A DNA stretch of 64,000 nt. It comes from Apiotrichum sp. Y4204. Lineage: Eukaryota > Basidiomycota > Tremellomycetes > Trichosporonales > Trichosporonaceae. This document shows positions 22,360 through 33,993 of the stretch, in pieces. Where the stretch lies: assembly GCA_025531455.1 (NCBI GenBank), contig JAMYHL010000061.1:62001-126000 (forward strand), given 5' to 3'. The position numbers and the translations under genes were made by a program. Within the stretch, counting starts at the first letter, position 1. Every line of letters begins with the position of its first letter. The notes below the pieces were generated by a model. That model saw nothing but the letters and a program-made list of their open reading frames with translations, searched no databases and had not been told where the DNA came from.

Positions 22360-24003
22360 ATGGAGTTTCACCCGCTGCAGGCGCTGCCATCGGCGCCGCG
22401 GGCATCAAGCTCGACGAATCCGCATTCGCGGCACTTCCACTCGTTCCGGCATCCGCTGTTCATCAAGCACGCCGCGCCGGTGACCCACATCCACTTCTCG
22501 CCGGCCAAGCCGCACCGGTACGCGGTGACGACGTCGACACGCGTGCTAGTGTACGCGCCACGGACGGGCAAGGTTGTCAAGACGGTGACGCGGTTCAAGG
22601 ACACGGCGCGCTGCGGCGAGTTCCGCAAGGACGGCAAGCTCATGGTCGCCGGCAGTGACGACGGCCTGCTGCAGGTGTTTGACGTCAACTCGCGCGCGGT
22701 CCTGCGTACGATGAAAGGGCATAACCAGCCGGTTCACGTCGCGCACTTTTCGCCGCACCTCCCGCAGGTGCTCTCCGGCTCTGACGACACGACGGTGAAG
22801 ATTTGGGACGTCTCGACACAGGCCGAGGTGGCGACGCTTGCGGGCCACACGGACTATGTGCGCGCGGCAGCGTTCGCCTCTCCGCATACAGTGCTGTCGT
22901 CAAGCTACGACAGCACCGTCAAGCTGTGGGACGTCCGTGCTCCGGAAACCCCGCAGATGACGCTGCGGCACGGCGGCGCCCCGGTTGAGGACGTTGCCGT
23001 GTTCCCGTCTGGCGGCGTCGCGTTGTCTGTTGGCGGACCGATCCTGCGCGTGTGGGATCTCGCAATGGGGCGCTGCGTGCGCGCACTCTCAAACCACCAG
23101 AAGACTGTTACTTCCATTGCGTTTGACGGATCCCGCGGCCGTGTGCTCACCGGCGGTCTCGACGCCATGGTCAAGGTGTACGATGTGGAGAAGTGGAATG
23201 TGGTGCACACGATGCGGTATCCTGCGCCGATTCTGTCACTTGCCATCTCGCCAGATGACACGCACATCGCGGCGGGTATGACGGACGGGACGCTGGCCGT
23301 GCGCCGGCGCGACGCGCGCGCATCCGAGGCGGCGGCGGAGGACGCCAAGCAGGCGGCAATTGCGGGCGGCAGCTACGACTTCTTTGCGGACATGGAGGCG
23401 GTCTTTGGCCGCGGGCACGTCAAGGCCAAGCGCGGCGACCTCGCGCCCGTCGTTGGCCCCGCGGACGAGTTCCGCGTCGAGACGCGCCGCCGCGAAAAGC
23501 TCCGCGAGTTTGACAAGTACCTCAAGGGATTCAAGTATGGTGCCGCTCTCAATGCCGCGTTGAAAAAGGTGAGTCTGCGTGAGATGGTACAGTCCGAGGT
23601 GTGCGCAACTCGTAGTCCCACCTCGTTGCCCGCTGTTCCCGGATCGCGCTGACACTAGACCGTCCGCCCGAGCACGACCTTTGCGCTCATCCACGAGCTT
23701 GTTCAACGGGATGCGCTGCGCGTGGCACTATCAGGCCGCGACGACGTGACGCTCGAGCCGGTGCTTTCCTTCCTTGTCCGGCACGTGACGGACCCGCGCT
23801 TCGGCGAGGCGGCCGCAGACGTCGCGACTGTTCTGCTCGACATCTACGCCGCCAACCTGGGACACTCGCCGCTGGTGGACGAGCTGATCGCAAAGCTCGC
23901 GACCCGCGTGGAACGCGAGCTTGCGTTCCAGGCCGAGCTCGGCAAGCTGCGCGGCGCGCTCGACATGACTCTCGCACAGGCCGCCATGGCGCAGATAGCG
24001 TAG
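22360..24003 (+). CDS. UTP15: U3 small nucleolar RNP protein Utp15 (WD40)
   Basis: Two exons: 22360-23568 and 23659-24003 (517 aa). The N-terminus FHSFRHPLFIKHAAPVTHI precedes a WD40 propeller of about seven repeats (e.g. VLSGSDDTTVKIWDVS, VLSSSYDSTVKLWDV, VLTGGLDAMVKVYDV). The C-terminal UTP15 domain follows: YDKYLK-type region FDKYLKGFKYGAALNAALKK at the exon junction, then TTFALIHELVQRDALRVALSGRDD and LEPVLSFLVRHVTDPRF. Utp15 belongs to the t-UTP/UTP-A subcomplex of the SSU processome, acting in the nucleolus in early 18S pre-rRNA processing and rDNA transcription. Length matches the family. Confidence 0.93.
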
Positions 24004-24128
24004 GAGGGATATAGATTGCATGACATGTACTATTAGGGCATTAGGAATGAGGGATGAGGGGTGCTGCTGATGCTGATGCGGATGGTGCGGAACTCGAATG
24101 CGATGAATGTGAAGGGTGTAGAGTGGGT

Positions 24129-24459
24129 TTAGATAAAGAGACGGCCAATCCCGAGCCCAATCATGGCTGCTGTCAGACCGACTTACCCCCAGAACTCACC
24201 GACACCGATGAATGCGCTGACCTTGCCCGCAATGAGCGGCGCGCCGGGCGGGCGCACGCGCGCAAACGCGCCCTGCTCCATGGCAGTGTACAGCGCGTAG
24301 CCGCCCGCACCCGTGAACGCCGCTGCGCCGGTGAGACGGCATGCCCTGCGGTCAGAGGCGGAGTGAAAGGAGAACGTACATGCAGTCCTGTGGGCGCCGC
24401 CCTTCTTCCACTGGGGTTGCAGGTGCTGGCTGTGTTGTTGCTGGCTGAGCTGTGGACAT
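24129..24459 (-). CDS. DMAC1/DUF4536-like small mitochondrial inner-membrane protein
   Basis: Three exons: 24459-24380, 24345-24200, 24169-24129 (88 aa). An N-terminal Thr/Pro/Ala-rich tail is followed by RPQDCMACRLTGAAAFTGAGGYALYTA, with the paired Cys (C-x2-C) and Gly-rich membrane helix typical of the DUF4536 family (human DMAC1, distal membrane arm assembly component 1; small fungal relatives). A second short helix MIGLGIGRLFI ends the protein. The introns are 34 and 30 nt, among the shortest in the window; the second acceptor has two tandem CAGs, so Ala may be single or double there. The likely role is respiratory-complex membrane-arm assembly, by homology only. Confidence 0.68.
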
Positions 24460-24761
24460 GATGAATGAAGAGGAGGAGAGTGTTGACGATGACGAGTGAC
24501 AAAGTGTCGTTGTCGCTGTGTCCTGGGTGGAACTTTTTTTTTTTAGCTGGCAAAACTCGTTTTCACCCAGCGCGGTGATTTCGTCTTTGTTCTCTCGACT
24601 CGACATCATCCCATCCCATCTCTGCTCGTCACCACCATCATCGTTGCCGACGCAAAAGCATAGAATCGTAGGAAGAGTCACGACGCCCAGCGCCTAAACT
24701 CGACACGACACTCGACGCCAGTCTCACTGCATCCCCTCCTCCCCCACGCCTCCACTCCGCG
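24460..24761. promoter_or_regulatory. Shared divergent promoter, DMAC1-like / GCD1
   Basis: A 302-bp interval separates two divergently transcribed start codons, so it must carry both promoters. It includes a 9-bp T run near 24533. No clear TATA box was seen. Confidence 0.5.
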
Positions 24762-26667
24762 ATGGTCACGACCACCGCGCTCCCGTCCAACCTCGCGCTC
24801 GACCCCACGACGCTCCAGCGGCATGCGGTCGAGTCGCAGGACTTTTGTGCGGTCATCCTGGTCGGAAATGGCGAGAAGTGAGTACAAGGCAGCTCGGACG
24901 GGGTAGTGCCGAATAGCGACACGTCCACTGACACCAGCCTCTACCCGTTCAACCAGGGCACCAACGTGCTTCCGAAGGCGCTCATGCCCGTCGGCAACGT
25001 CGCGATCATAAGCCTCGTCATGGACTGGGTGTTTGCCGCCGGCCTGACTGGTGAGTGAGGTGGGCGCGAGCTGTACATCACAAGCGTCACAGCTCGCAAG
25101 GCCCTTCATGCTCCTCGACTCACCTCAGACATCCTTATCATCGCGCCGCCGTCGAACGAGGCCGCACTGTCCGAGTATCTCCAGCAGTCGTACTCTTCTG
25201 CGTCGCACCCGCGCGCGCGCATTGCGCTTAAGACGTACTCTGACGCAGACGACGACGATGACGACGACGAGAGCGACGAGCGCGCCGGCACTGCGCGGTT
25301 GCTGAAGCGCTTCCGCTCGTTCATCAAGGCAAGTTGTGTCGTGTACCCTTCTCTGACTCCAGTCCGACTTTGTGCTTCTCCCTTGCGACCTCTCGTTCCC
25401 CTCAACTCTCACTCTCGCGTCTATTCTCGACAAGCACCGGAGCACGCCGGACGCGGTCTGCACGTCGCTGCTGTATGAGGCGCCCGAGCCCGTGCGCGAG
25501 AACGAGGAGAAGCTGCTCGTCGGGACGGACCCGGACACGGACGAGCTCCTCCTCCTCCAAGGCCTCGACACGCTTGAGGATGATCTCGAGCTCCGCATGG
25601 CCCTCCTCGAGCAGCACCCGCGCCTCAAGCTCTCCACGCGCCTCCTCGACGCGCACGTCTACGTCTTCCGCCGCACCGTCCTCGACCTCCTCGCGACACG
25701 CCGCTCAAAGGACCTCTCGTCCGTCCGCGAGCAGTTTGTGCCGTGGCTTGTCAAAGGCGCGTGGCAGCATGCTCTTGGAGAGCAGTGGACGCCGAGTGAG
25801 TGTAGCGGAGAGGGAAGAACGACCGTCTCAGACGGTGCTTTACGGTGGCTCTTTCTCTAACACCAGTTCTCTGCCCGCCACGACACGACCCGCTCGCGGG
25901 GGCGCTCTCGCGGTCGCTGTCCATGCCGTACGAGAAGGCACGCTCGCTCGCCCCCCAGACTACCCCTGGCTCCGTGGTCAGCGACCACACGCCGCTACCT
26001 GATGTCAACGGGCGGTCCGCCGGCCAGTCACTCGCAGAGTTTAAGAGCGTACTGGCAAAGAAGAACAAGACGAAGAAGACCGACGTGCCGTGGACGTGCC
26101 GCGTCATCATTGCCAAACCCGTCTCGCCCCCAACACCCGATGTCGCACCAAAGACCAAGGGCAAGCCCGCACCGGAGCCCGAGGCCGAGTACCTCGTGCG
26201 TGCCAACTCGCTGGCCGGCTACTGGGAGATTAACCGCCGTGTTGTGCGTGCCTTGGGGGCGGCATACGCTGCGGCGGGTGGGGCGGCCTCGGCACCGCCG
26301 GCTGCTGCCAGCGAGGAGATTGCGGCCTCTGCGCAGATCTCGCCCGACAGCCTCGTCGGCGACGGCTCCCGCGTCGGCGACCGCGCAAGCATCAAGAAGT
26401 GCGTCGTCGGGCGGCACTGCAACATTGGGCGCGGGGCCAAGCTCACGGGCTGTGTGCTGTGGGACTGGGTGACGGTCGAGGACAATGCGCGCCTCGAGAA
26501 TGTCATTTTGTGCGGCAACGTGCGCATCGGCGAAAAGGCAAACATCAAGGACTGCGAGTTTGGTCCTGGGTTCGAGGCCATGCCTGGTGGTGAGTGTGGA
26601 CGTGTGTATCCGGCTGACGGCAGTGACACTCAAGGGCGAGCGCCTCATCGCGGGGCAGGAGGCGTAG
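24762..26667 (+). CDS. GCD1: Translation initiation factor eIF2B subunit gamma
   Basis: Six exons: 24762-24877, 24938-25050, 25129-25328, 25363-25795, 25867-26589, 26624-26667 (542 aa). The N-terminal nucleotidyltransferase-like domain shows QDFCAVILVGNGEK/NLYPFN and LPKALMPVGNVAIISLVMDW (pyrophosphorylase-type PKALMPV). The C-terminal left-handed beta-helix has hexapeptide-type repeats (SLVGDGSRVGDRASIKKCVVG, LENVILCGNVRIGEKANIKDCEFG). This is the gamma subunit of the eIF2B guanine-nucleotide exchange factor, part of the catalytic epsilon/gamma pair that recycles eIF2-GDP. Intron 3 (25329-25362) begins with GC instead of GT. An Asp-rich loop (YSDADDDDDDDESDE) interrupts the N-terminal domain. 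Convergent with the PP28-like gene, 116 bp between stop codons. Confidence 0.9.
25329..25362 (+). other. 34-nt GC-AG intron in GCD1
   Basis: The sequence AAG|GCAAGT opens the intron and CTGACTCCAG closes it. Removing it joins FIK to SDFVLLPCDL in phase 0, restoring the expected eIF2B-gamma reading. GC-AG is the known minor variant of U2-type introns and usually has, as here, an otherwise perfect donor. Confidence 0.8.
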
Positions 26668-26782
26668 GTGTCACTAGTCATATATATGCATGCTATCGCG
26701 CAGCTGGGTGTCTGGCTCTGAAGGAATGGCAAGATGATGGCTGATGGCCGGGATAGCGAGGAGTCTATACACTGTCGGGGAG

Positions 26783-27594
26783 TTACTTCTTGACCGTGCG
26801 GTCCTTCTTCGCGGCCGCCTCACGCGCAGCCTCTGCGAGTGTGAGCCAATCATTGGATAATTCTCCACGCTTTCTAGACTCACCCTCCTGCTCGGCGATG
26901 CGCTGCGCGGCAGCGGCCTCGCGGCGCTTGCGGATCTCCTGGAGACGCGCGAGGTCCGACTTGGCCTGGTCCGTCTTGCCCGCCGCCTGCAGCTTGGCGT
27001 ACCGCTCGGCTGCGGCCTTCTTCTCTGCCGCCTCGCTGCGTGTTAGCATGGGACTGGGCAGAGTGGCGATAGATGGACGTGGGGTTGTGAGGTGATCACC
27101 AAACGTAGTACACGCCTGGCTCTTGTCTCGGAGCCACCAGCTGTCGCTAAGCTCCAGCACACTCACCGCTCACGCCTGCTGGGACCGCGGGGGGTAGGAG
27201 TAATGAGCTCGTCCTCGTCGCTCTCCTCCTCCTCCTCCTCGGCCGCCTTCTTCTTAGCAGCGGCCTCGGCCTGCTTCTTCTTGAGCGCCTTCCTCTCCGC
27301 GCGGGTCATGTTGTCCTCGTCCTCGTCCTCGTCGACGGCAACCGTGTTCCCGAGCTTGAGGTTGAGCGCAGCCATCTCGGGCGCAAGCTTGTGCTCTACC
27401 TCCTCCTCCTCCTCTTCTTCAGAGGACTCCTCCTCAGAAGACGACTCGACGGGTGGCGCGAACCGCGGGTCGAGATCACGCGAGAATTGACGACCGCCGC
27501 CGCGCGACACCTTGAACTTTCTGCTATTAGCGTGGGGGGAAACTACAGATAAGACGTACCCGCGCCCACGGGATGAGGAGCCGCCGCGTGCCAT
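26783..27594 (-). CDS. PP28/PDAP1-like casein-kinase-substrate phosphoprotein
   Basis: Four exons: 27594-27560, 27520-27167, 27035-26884, 26832-26783 (196 aa). The protein starts MARGGSSSRGRGKFKVSRGG, continues into an acidic Ser/Glu tract (ESSSEEESSEEEEEEE), an Ala/Lys/Glu coiled-coil-like stretch (RAERKALKKKQAEAAAKKK, then EEEEEESDEDE), and ends with the PP28 motif AERYAKLQAAGKTDQAKSDLARLQEIRKRREAAA-type sequence near residues 140-175. PP28 (28-kDa heat- and acid-stable phosphoprotein, PDAP1) is a widely conserved, highly charged protein of poorly defined role; the SSEEE stretches are good CK2 sites. All introns preserve phase. Confidence 0.82.
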
Positions 27595-28864
27595 TGTGGT
27601 GAGGTGAGATACGTGGATGGGGGTGGTGGGGGGGGTGAAGGGTGGCAAACAACAAGAATGGAGACGAATGGGAGAGGAGGGATGTGGAAGAATGGAGAGT
27701 GTAGGAGGAAAAAAAAGTTGGTTAAAAAAGCAGAAAAATCGGAGCACACGTGCAGATATCATGGCAACAAGAACAACAAGCCCCCAAGAGGCATTCACAA
27801 TATCGCGTTCAGTTATGCATGTACACGAAATGCTCGCCCAATGTAGACAACCACTTGAGCATTCTTCATATCGAGGTCGGCGGGATACGGACTGGGAGGA
27901 TTGAGACAATGGGCAGTTGACGGTTGGGGAACGCACCGCACAGGGCGGTTTCTGGGCACTCAAAGAGAGAGAGATAGAGAGCTATTGTTGACTCTGCCAC
28001 TCTCCAGAAAATCGGGTTAGTCGTTCTGCACCCAGTGCTGGACAAGCTACACACGGCACCGAACTAATGTATGCAATGGATGTCCCGATCTGGACAGAGT
28101 TGTATGCATGCATGCTCCGTAGAGTGGACTGTCGATGTATGTACAGGTGTGTAGGTTGCAGGGCGGCGGGAATGAGGGGAGACGCGGGAGAGACAAGGGT
28201 GGGGGACTTGAACACGGAAATAGCCCTGCGGGACGGACACATCGCCCCTTCGAAGGCATCCCCCCAGACGCCATCGTCGGCGTCGTCGTAGATTGTCTTT
28301 CTCTTTCTCTCTCTCTCTTCTCATCACTCATCACCTCGACGCTCCTCCGTCTCCATCTCCGCGCCCTCTCCCTCCCTCCTCACCCCGACGCTCCTTCGCA
28401 GCTGCTCCTCTCCCGTCTCCGCGGCGTCGCTGGCCGACACCTCGAACCCCTCGCGCTCGGATCGCTCGGACGTCCCCCAGCCGCATCTCTGTCTCTCCTT
28501 GACATATCCTCTCCTTGTCTCTTGCCCTCTCTCATCCCCTCACGACTACTCTACTCTCTTGCTACATCGCATCCGCGCTGGCCGCGGTAATTAATACGCC
28601 CTCTGGACGACACACGACCCCTACGACCATTAGCAGCCATCCAGCCGCTACTGCCATTGCATTCTTATTGCACTCCCCGCGTCTCCGACACCTTCTTGTG
28701 ATCCCACAGTACACCATTCCCAGCGAGCGCTCGCTGCCTGTTGCGTATTGGTGGCCTTGCAGCATCCCGACTTCGCACTAGACACACTTAGACACCGACG
28801 GTAGAGCTGGCTCTACCATCCCCAACACATTGTCTCTCCGCCCATCTCCCTCCCCTTCCCCAAC
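27595..28864. other. Divergent region with a long pyrimidine-rich leader before KCH1
   Basis: About 1.27 kb. The right half (28286-28860) is strikingly C/T-rich on the plus strand, as expected for a long 5' leader and initiator region of the downstream gene. The left half carries the PP28-like promoter with A-rich runs (27709-27735). No coding exon is supported. Confidence 0.5.
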
Positions 28865-30935
28865 ATGTGTTGCTCAGCCGACTGGAAGCGCGAGGTCGTG
28901 CAGGACTACAAGGTGCGTTTGCGTCGTGTTTGCCAAGCGGCGCAGTTTTATTTGCAGCGTGGTTCCGAAACGGCGGAGACTAGTCCGGAGAACCTTGTCG
29001 CCTTGTCCTGAACGCGTCTCGGCCAGCAGCTCTGGCGTGCCTGTTACGGCATCGAGGGATTCGAGGTGCATGCAAACACGAGGATCCACCCCCCACAAAC
29101 CATGGACCTCGATGGCCGACGATGCCCGCGGAGGCATGGGCATCACTCATATCGCGAGCTTGACGCGTCTTGTGGTCTTGTGCTTCTGACTCCCCTAATG
29201 GCTGTGCTGACACGGGCCTCGTAGTGGGAATACGTCGACGTCACCCAATTCCGCAAGACAAACCTCTCGACGCGGCTGCGCTACTCGCTCATCTACATCT
29301 GCCTCTTTCGTGACCTGGCAATTATCGGCCTGGACGTCTTCACGTGTGTGACGATGATTATCAGTGACGGGGTGGGTGCAGCATGACAGTATGATATACT
29401 AATCCCCAAGTGGAAGAGCGCCGTGTTCAAGAGGTGTCAGGGCGTTGGCAACGACACCTGCTCCTGGGTCAAGTTTGACATTGCGCGTTGGGTCTTTGTT
29501 GGCTGCATCTTCTTTTCGTTTCTGCTGTATGCGTACGAGATTTACAAGGCTCGCCAAGTGGTACTCTCCAGCGACATCTCGTATGCGTACACGAACGTCA
29601 TGGCAAACGACTGGTTCTCGATGAAGGACTACAACAAGTTCTGTCTCTTCTGCCGTCTTGGTGCCTCGAAGAAGAAAAAGGACACCATTTCTTTCTTCGT
29701 CTTCTTCAGTTTCAAGAGTGAGTCTTGAGAGTCGACGAAGCATGCTGACCACAGACTGGAAGCGCATCCTGCTGGCCGACGGTCCCCGTCAATGCATCAA
29801 CGGCATTCTTTTGTTTCTTGTCGCAAAGTCGCTCGGCTTCACTACCGAATGGGACAAGCTCTCGCAGTACTGGGACGACTCGACCGTCACACTTCTCCTG
29901 CTGCTTGCTATGCTTACGACCATCGCTCTTTTCCTCATTTCGTTCCTCCAGCTTGTCATCGCCTCCGTCCTCTACATCCCTCTCCTGTTCTACATCCAGG
30001 GCAACCTCAAGGAGTATGTCTGCCACAAGGTCGACAAGCGAATGGGCCACATCATGAAGACCATGCTGAAGCAGCGCTTCAACCGCGCCATCGAGTTTGA
30101 GAAGAAGCTCGCACAGGGCGAGACTATTACAAACGCAAAGGGCGAGGTCGTGCACGCTTCGCTCCTCCAGCCTACCCTTCCGGTCATCACACTCGACGAT
30201 GACAAGGGTGCGGTTCGCGACCCATACCAGCGTTCCCTCACACCCCCGAGCCGCCCCATGACCCCCATTGGACGTCCAAAGTCTCCTGCGAATGGACGTC
30301 CGATGACACCCGGAAATGGACGTTCCATGCAGCCCCCCGCATTCCGCTCTGCATCGCCTGCACCGCAATGGGGCGCTCAGCCGGCCTTCCCGCCGCAGAT
30401 GCCAGCTCCGCCACCGATAATGGCTCCGGCACCGATAATGACTCCAGCACCTGCGCCCTCATCCATGTCTTGCGCCCCCGATAACGATATGACCTCCCTC
30501 GAGGCGGAGATGACCGAGATGGACATACTGGACGCCTACTCGGATGACCAAAACTCGTGGGACGACCACTCGTCGCATCACGGCCACAGCGGCGGGTTCT
30601 TTGCGGGCTCGCAGCACGGCCACGGCCAAGCTAGCCATCACGGACATGGATTCCTCCATGGCCTGCGCTCCCAGCACGGTCACGACGCATCGCAGGTGTC
30701 GCTCCTCGGCAGTGCTGCGCCCATGGGCCATTCTGCGCCAGCGTTCCCCGAACCCTCGCTCGTGGCACCGATGCACCGCGTGCCCCCTCGTCGCGCCTAC
30801 CCGGACGTCATGTACAGCGATGTCTCGTCTGAGCGCGCAATACCGTACGACGCGCGGTCGGCCCACTCGGCACAGACTCCATACATTCCGCCGCCGGCGC
30901 CGGGGCCTCCACACGCACAAGACCACGGATGGTGA
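28865..30935 (+). CDS. KCH1: Kch1/Prm6-like plasma-membrane potassium-flux protein
   Basis: Four exons: 28865-28912, 29225-29371, 29411-29717, 29755-30935 (560 aa). The N-terminus CCSADWKREVVQDYK/WEYVDVTQF leads into hydrophobic spans (YSLIYICLFRDLAIIGLDVF; FVGCIFFSFLLYAYEIY; ILLFLVAKSLGF; LLLLLAMLTTIALFLISFLQLVIA with a final LYIPLLFYIQ). The conserved block YEIYKARQVV...SSDISYAYTN and the Cys/His-containing CHKVDKRMGHIMKTML match the fungal Kch1/Prm6 family, which supports low-affinity K+ uptake linked to high-affinity calcium influx in yeast. The cytosolic C-terminal half is disordered: PRPMTPIGRPKSPANGRP-like repeats, then His/Gly-rich (HHGHSGGFFAGSQHGHGQ) and Pro-rich. Intron 1 is long (312 nt). 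Transport function is inferred from the family. Confidence 0.82.
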
Positions 30936-32355
30936 CGATGACTTAGACTATATTCTACATTTTGGCACTCTCTATTACATTTTTTTGCGCATGTATTGAT
31001 CCTAGAGCTCGCATCAAATCACAGTCGCGTGGTTGCCACGATCCCATGGGTGGAATGGCGGCATGGCGGAAGTTGCCAGGGAACAATTTCCTCTGTCGAT
31101 TCGAATGGTCCGCGCGTCGAAACATGGCGGCAAAGGGTCCCCCAGGGTCTGGGCAAGACAAGACAAAGGGGGTTCCAGGGCAACAAACGACAGCCACGCC
31201 AAACCTTAGTCGTCGCCAGAAGACAGACCGACAACGCGTTCAGCTCGAGTTCAAAGGTCATCGATTACAGAGGGAATCAAAGATCCTTTCAGGCCATCCC
31301 TTGAGATCCTGGATGAGATGAGGGAGAGGGGTTGTGTCCGATCTCTCCAAGACCTGAAGACCTGAGGGACTGACCGTGTTCACGCCGAACAATGCTGCAC
31401 CTGACTTTTAATAATGGAAGAGGAATCCGCAGCACGAGGTGCCTGTTGATGTTTGCACCTCGCAACGGCCCCAGATACTCTTCTATCATTCATCAGTCAG
31501 ACTGTGAGAACAGGAACGCACAAGGTGACATTACACGATCCTTACGTTGTCTTGTGCTTGTTGTTCTTCTATTCTCCGCGCATTCGCCCCCGCACTGCGC
31601 ACTGCCTCTTGTTGTTGCCGTTGCGGAATGGCGCGCCAACCTTGATTCCTATCCTTGATCTAGTGCGAGCTACCGGTATTCCACTGGTACTAGTTACTAC
31701 ACGGGGGGAGGAGCTTGGGACACTGTGCGAGAGACTACAGAGCTCGCATGTCTCTGTGACAGTTGCTGGCTACTCATTACTCGTTGCTCACTACTCGCCG
31801 CCCATCTCGCGCCGTGTCTCCACCCCCTCTGCGCCATTCTCCCTCACCAGCCGACCACGTCTACTCTCCATCGCGAACCCCTTGGCGCCGTGTCTCCACC
31901 AGCCAAAGGAACTCAAGCCCCACGCCATCCGACCTTGGCAGTGACCGCCGGCGACTGGCCTCGTGCGTGCGCCTCGCTACGAAGCTCGACTCAAACTCAC
32001 CTGGTCGCCACCGCCACCGCCGTGCCGCATGTCCCCTCCCTCGCCCTGACGCGGCTGCTGCACGGTTCCATTCTGTCGCAACCTGCAACCGAGTTCCCAG
32101 CTCGTAGGCTGCTAGCTCTAAACTCGAGAGGAAAAGGCATCCAGCTCGAAAGACGTCCCTAGGTCCGAGGCAAGCAGCGAGCGAGCATCGTGCCTCGACG
32201 CCTTGAAGCCTCGCGGCCTCGCATTAGTGCTCGGGCGCGCCATCGTCGCATCCACACGGCCATATGCCCATATCCCTCATCTCATCTCCATCTCTTTCTC
32301 GTCTGATCACAACCTACTACCACTCCTCCTTGTCCGTTTTCTCCTTCCTATATCC
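30936..32355. other. 1.4-kb intergenic region
   Basis: Tandem-orientation interval between KCH1 and the proline-rich unknown. Only short frames are present, and the right part (31560-32350) is C/T-rich like other leaders here. No RNA gene was recognised. Confidence 0.45.
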
Positions 32356-33650
32356 ATGGCACCGTCACCAAGTCCGCCCTGGGCGTCGCCGGCCGACACG
32401 CCAATCGGCACGCCCGACAGCAGCCCTGCGCCGTCGACGCGCTTCTCCCGCGCGATGAGCGCGTTCCTCTCGCGTGAGTTCATGAGCTGGAGAGCTGATC
32501 GCGATTTGGCGGCTGTGGGAACCTGGCCGAAGTGGCTATCAATTCTTACTCGCATCAGACTTTCACGCCTTGTAGCCTCAGGCTATCCATCACCGTCCAG
32601 ACAGCCACTGACCGCAGCCTTTCTTGGCCCATCACGATATCCGCCACGCTCGCCGACGCCCAATGACCGGCAGCGGTCTGTGAGCGAGGCCGGCGGCGCT
32701 GTAGGAAAAAGTGAGTTGCGTGGAGGCGTGTGGAGGCGAGCTGCGGGCTGCGTGTGCGAGAAGTTCCGGTGCTTGGCACGCTCTTGTCCTCCATGTCGAG
32801 AATATGTCGTGCAGAGTCGCAGTCGAGCGCACTTTGCTGCGCGAAAGAACGCCACTCTCCTTTGGCACCGCACGGGCACCACTCGTTCCCTCCGCGTCTT
32901 TGTTCCCTGCTTCCCTTTGTTCTTCTCGAGAGCTCGAGCTCTCTCGCACGATAAGACACCAGTTGCCGCAGCACGATGCTCCCGACCGTCTACTGACGCA
33001 CAGGCCGTCGGCTAAGTCGCGTGAACTGGAACGCATGGCGCAGCGTCGTCTCACTCAACACATTTGAGGAGCGCGATGGCGACGACGACAGCAGGTTCGG
33101 GGGCTTGCGTGTGCGCAACGACTCGGGCGACGACTTTGGAGGCAGCATACATCAGCGCCTGCCAGCCGAAAGGAGCATCGGCGTCGTCTCCGCCTCTCCT
33201 TCGTCCACCGACGTCAGCCTCTCCCTCCCGGTCCCGGGACCAGGCAAGACGCTGCGGCACAAGCTCTCGTTCCGGCGCGACCGCATTCCGGTGCGCACGG
33301 CCCCGCGCCGTCTCCCGAGCCCCAGTATCACCATCTCCCCGCCAGCGAGCAGCGTGCGTGAGGTACACGATGTGCCCCAGAAACGCGTATCGGCCGCACC
33401 GCCACGCATCCTCCTCTCCGACTTTGGGTTTGTCCGCGACGGACCGCCCACGCCCCCGCTGGTCCGCGCGCCGACCCCGCCACGCATCGAACTCAGCCTC
33501 ATTGACTCGGATTTCAACTTTGAGTTCTCGGAACTCACTGTACCCGAGGAGGACGAGCCAGACCTCGAGTACCAGCAGAAGCAGCGTAATCGTGACAGCC
33601 TGCGCCTCACTACGGCAGCGTACCGTCGCCGCAGTCTGACGATCAGCTAG
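32356..33650 (+). CDS. Proline/serine-rich protein of unknown function
   Basis: Three exons: 32356-32473, 32618-32710, 33004-33650 (285 aa), all joined in phase 1. Low-complexity N-terminus (SPSPPWASPADTPIGTPDSS), an SP/TP-rich middle (SRYPPRSPTPNDRQRSVSE), a basic region (KTLRHKLSFRRDRIP), paired PPTPPLVRAPTPPRIEL repeats and an acidic part (DFNFEFSELTVPEEDEPD). Many S/TP sites and RRxS motifs (RRRSLTIS at the C-terminus) suggest a phosphorylated, largely disordered protein. No domain is recognised. The middle exon was chosen because it keeps the frame and has good CTGACCGCAG / GTGAGT borders; a two-exon form would also be in frame. Confidence 0.6.
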
Positions 33651-33993
33651 TAGAGGGATAGTGGACTTGGGAAGAAGCACTCCGTTGTATGTATATTCGT
33701 TATATTATTATCTTTATTTGCTAGTGGGTGTCGCGTCCGTACCTCGTGCGCGGCCTTGACAAACATAACCGTCGTCACTCACCACCTTGACGGGCATGCC
33801 CATGTACGGCTGGTTCTGTATCAAGGTCAGAAGTCAGTATCAAAATCCGGACCACGCGTGTTTGATTCCTCGTCTTCCTGCAATCGCACTGATCTGCACA
33901 TGTCCACCAAGTTGCATCTACTCTTGCAGTCTATTCGCCCTCGGCAAAGTTCCCTCTGAGGTCTCCGTCGAGGTCGCTGGCCTCCATTCCCTT
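33651..33993. other. Short interval with a possible orphan minus-strand exon
   Basis: Lies between the stop codons of two convergent genes. It contains a minus-strand segment at 33783-33815 flanked by a good acceptor (CTGACCTTGATACAG) and donor (GTGAGT), and the 20-codon frame following the stop of the next gene (see findings). Confidence 0.4.
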
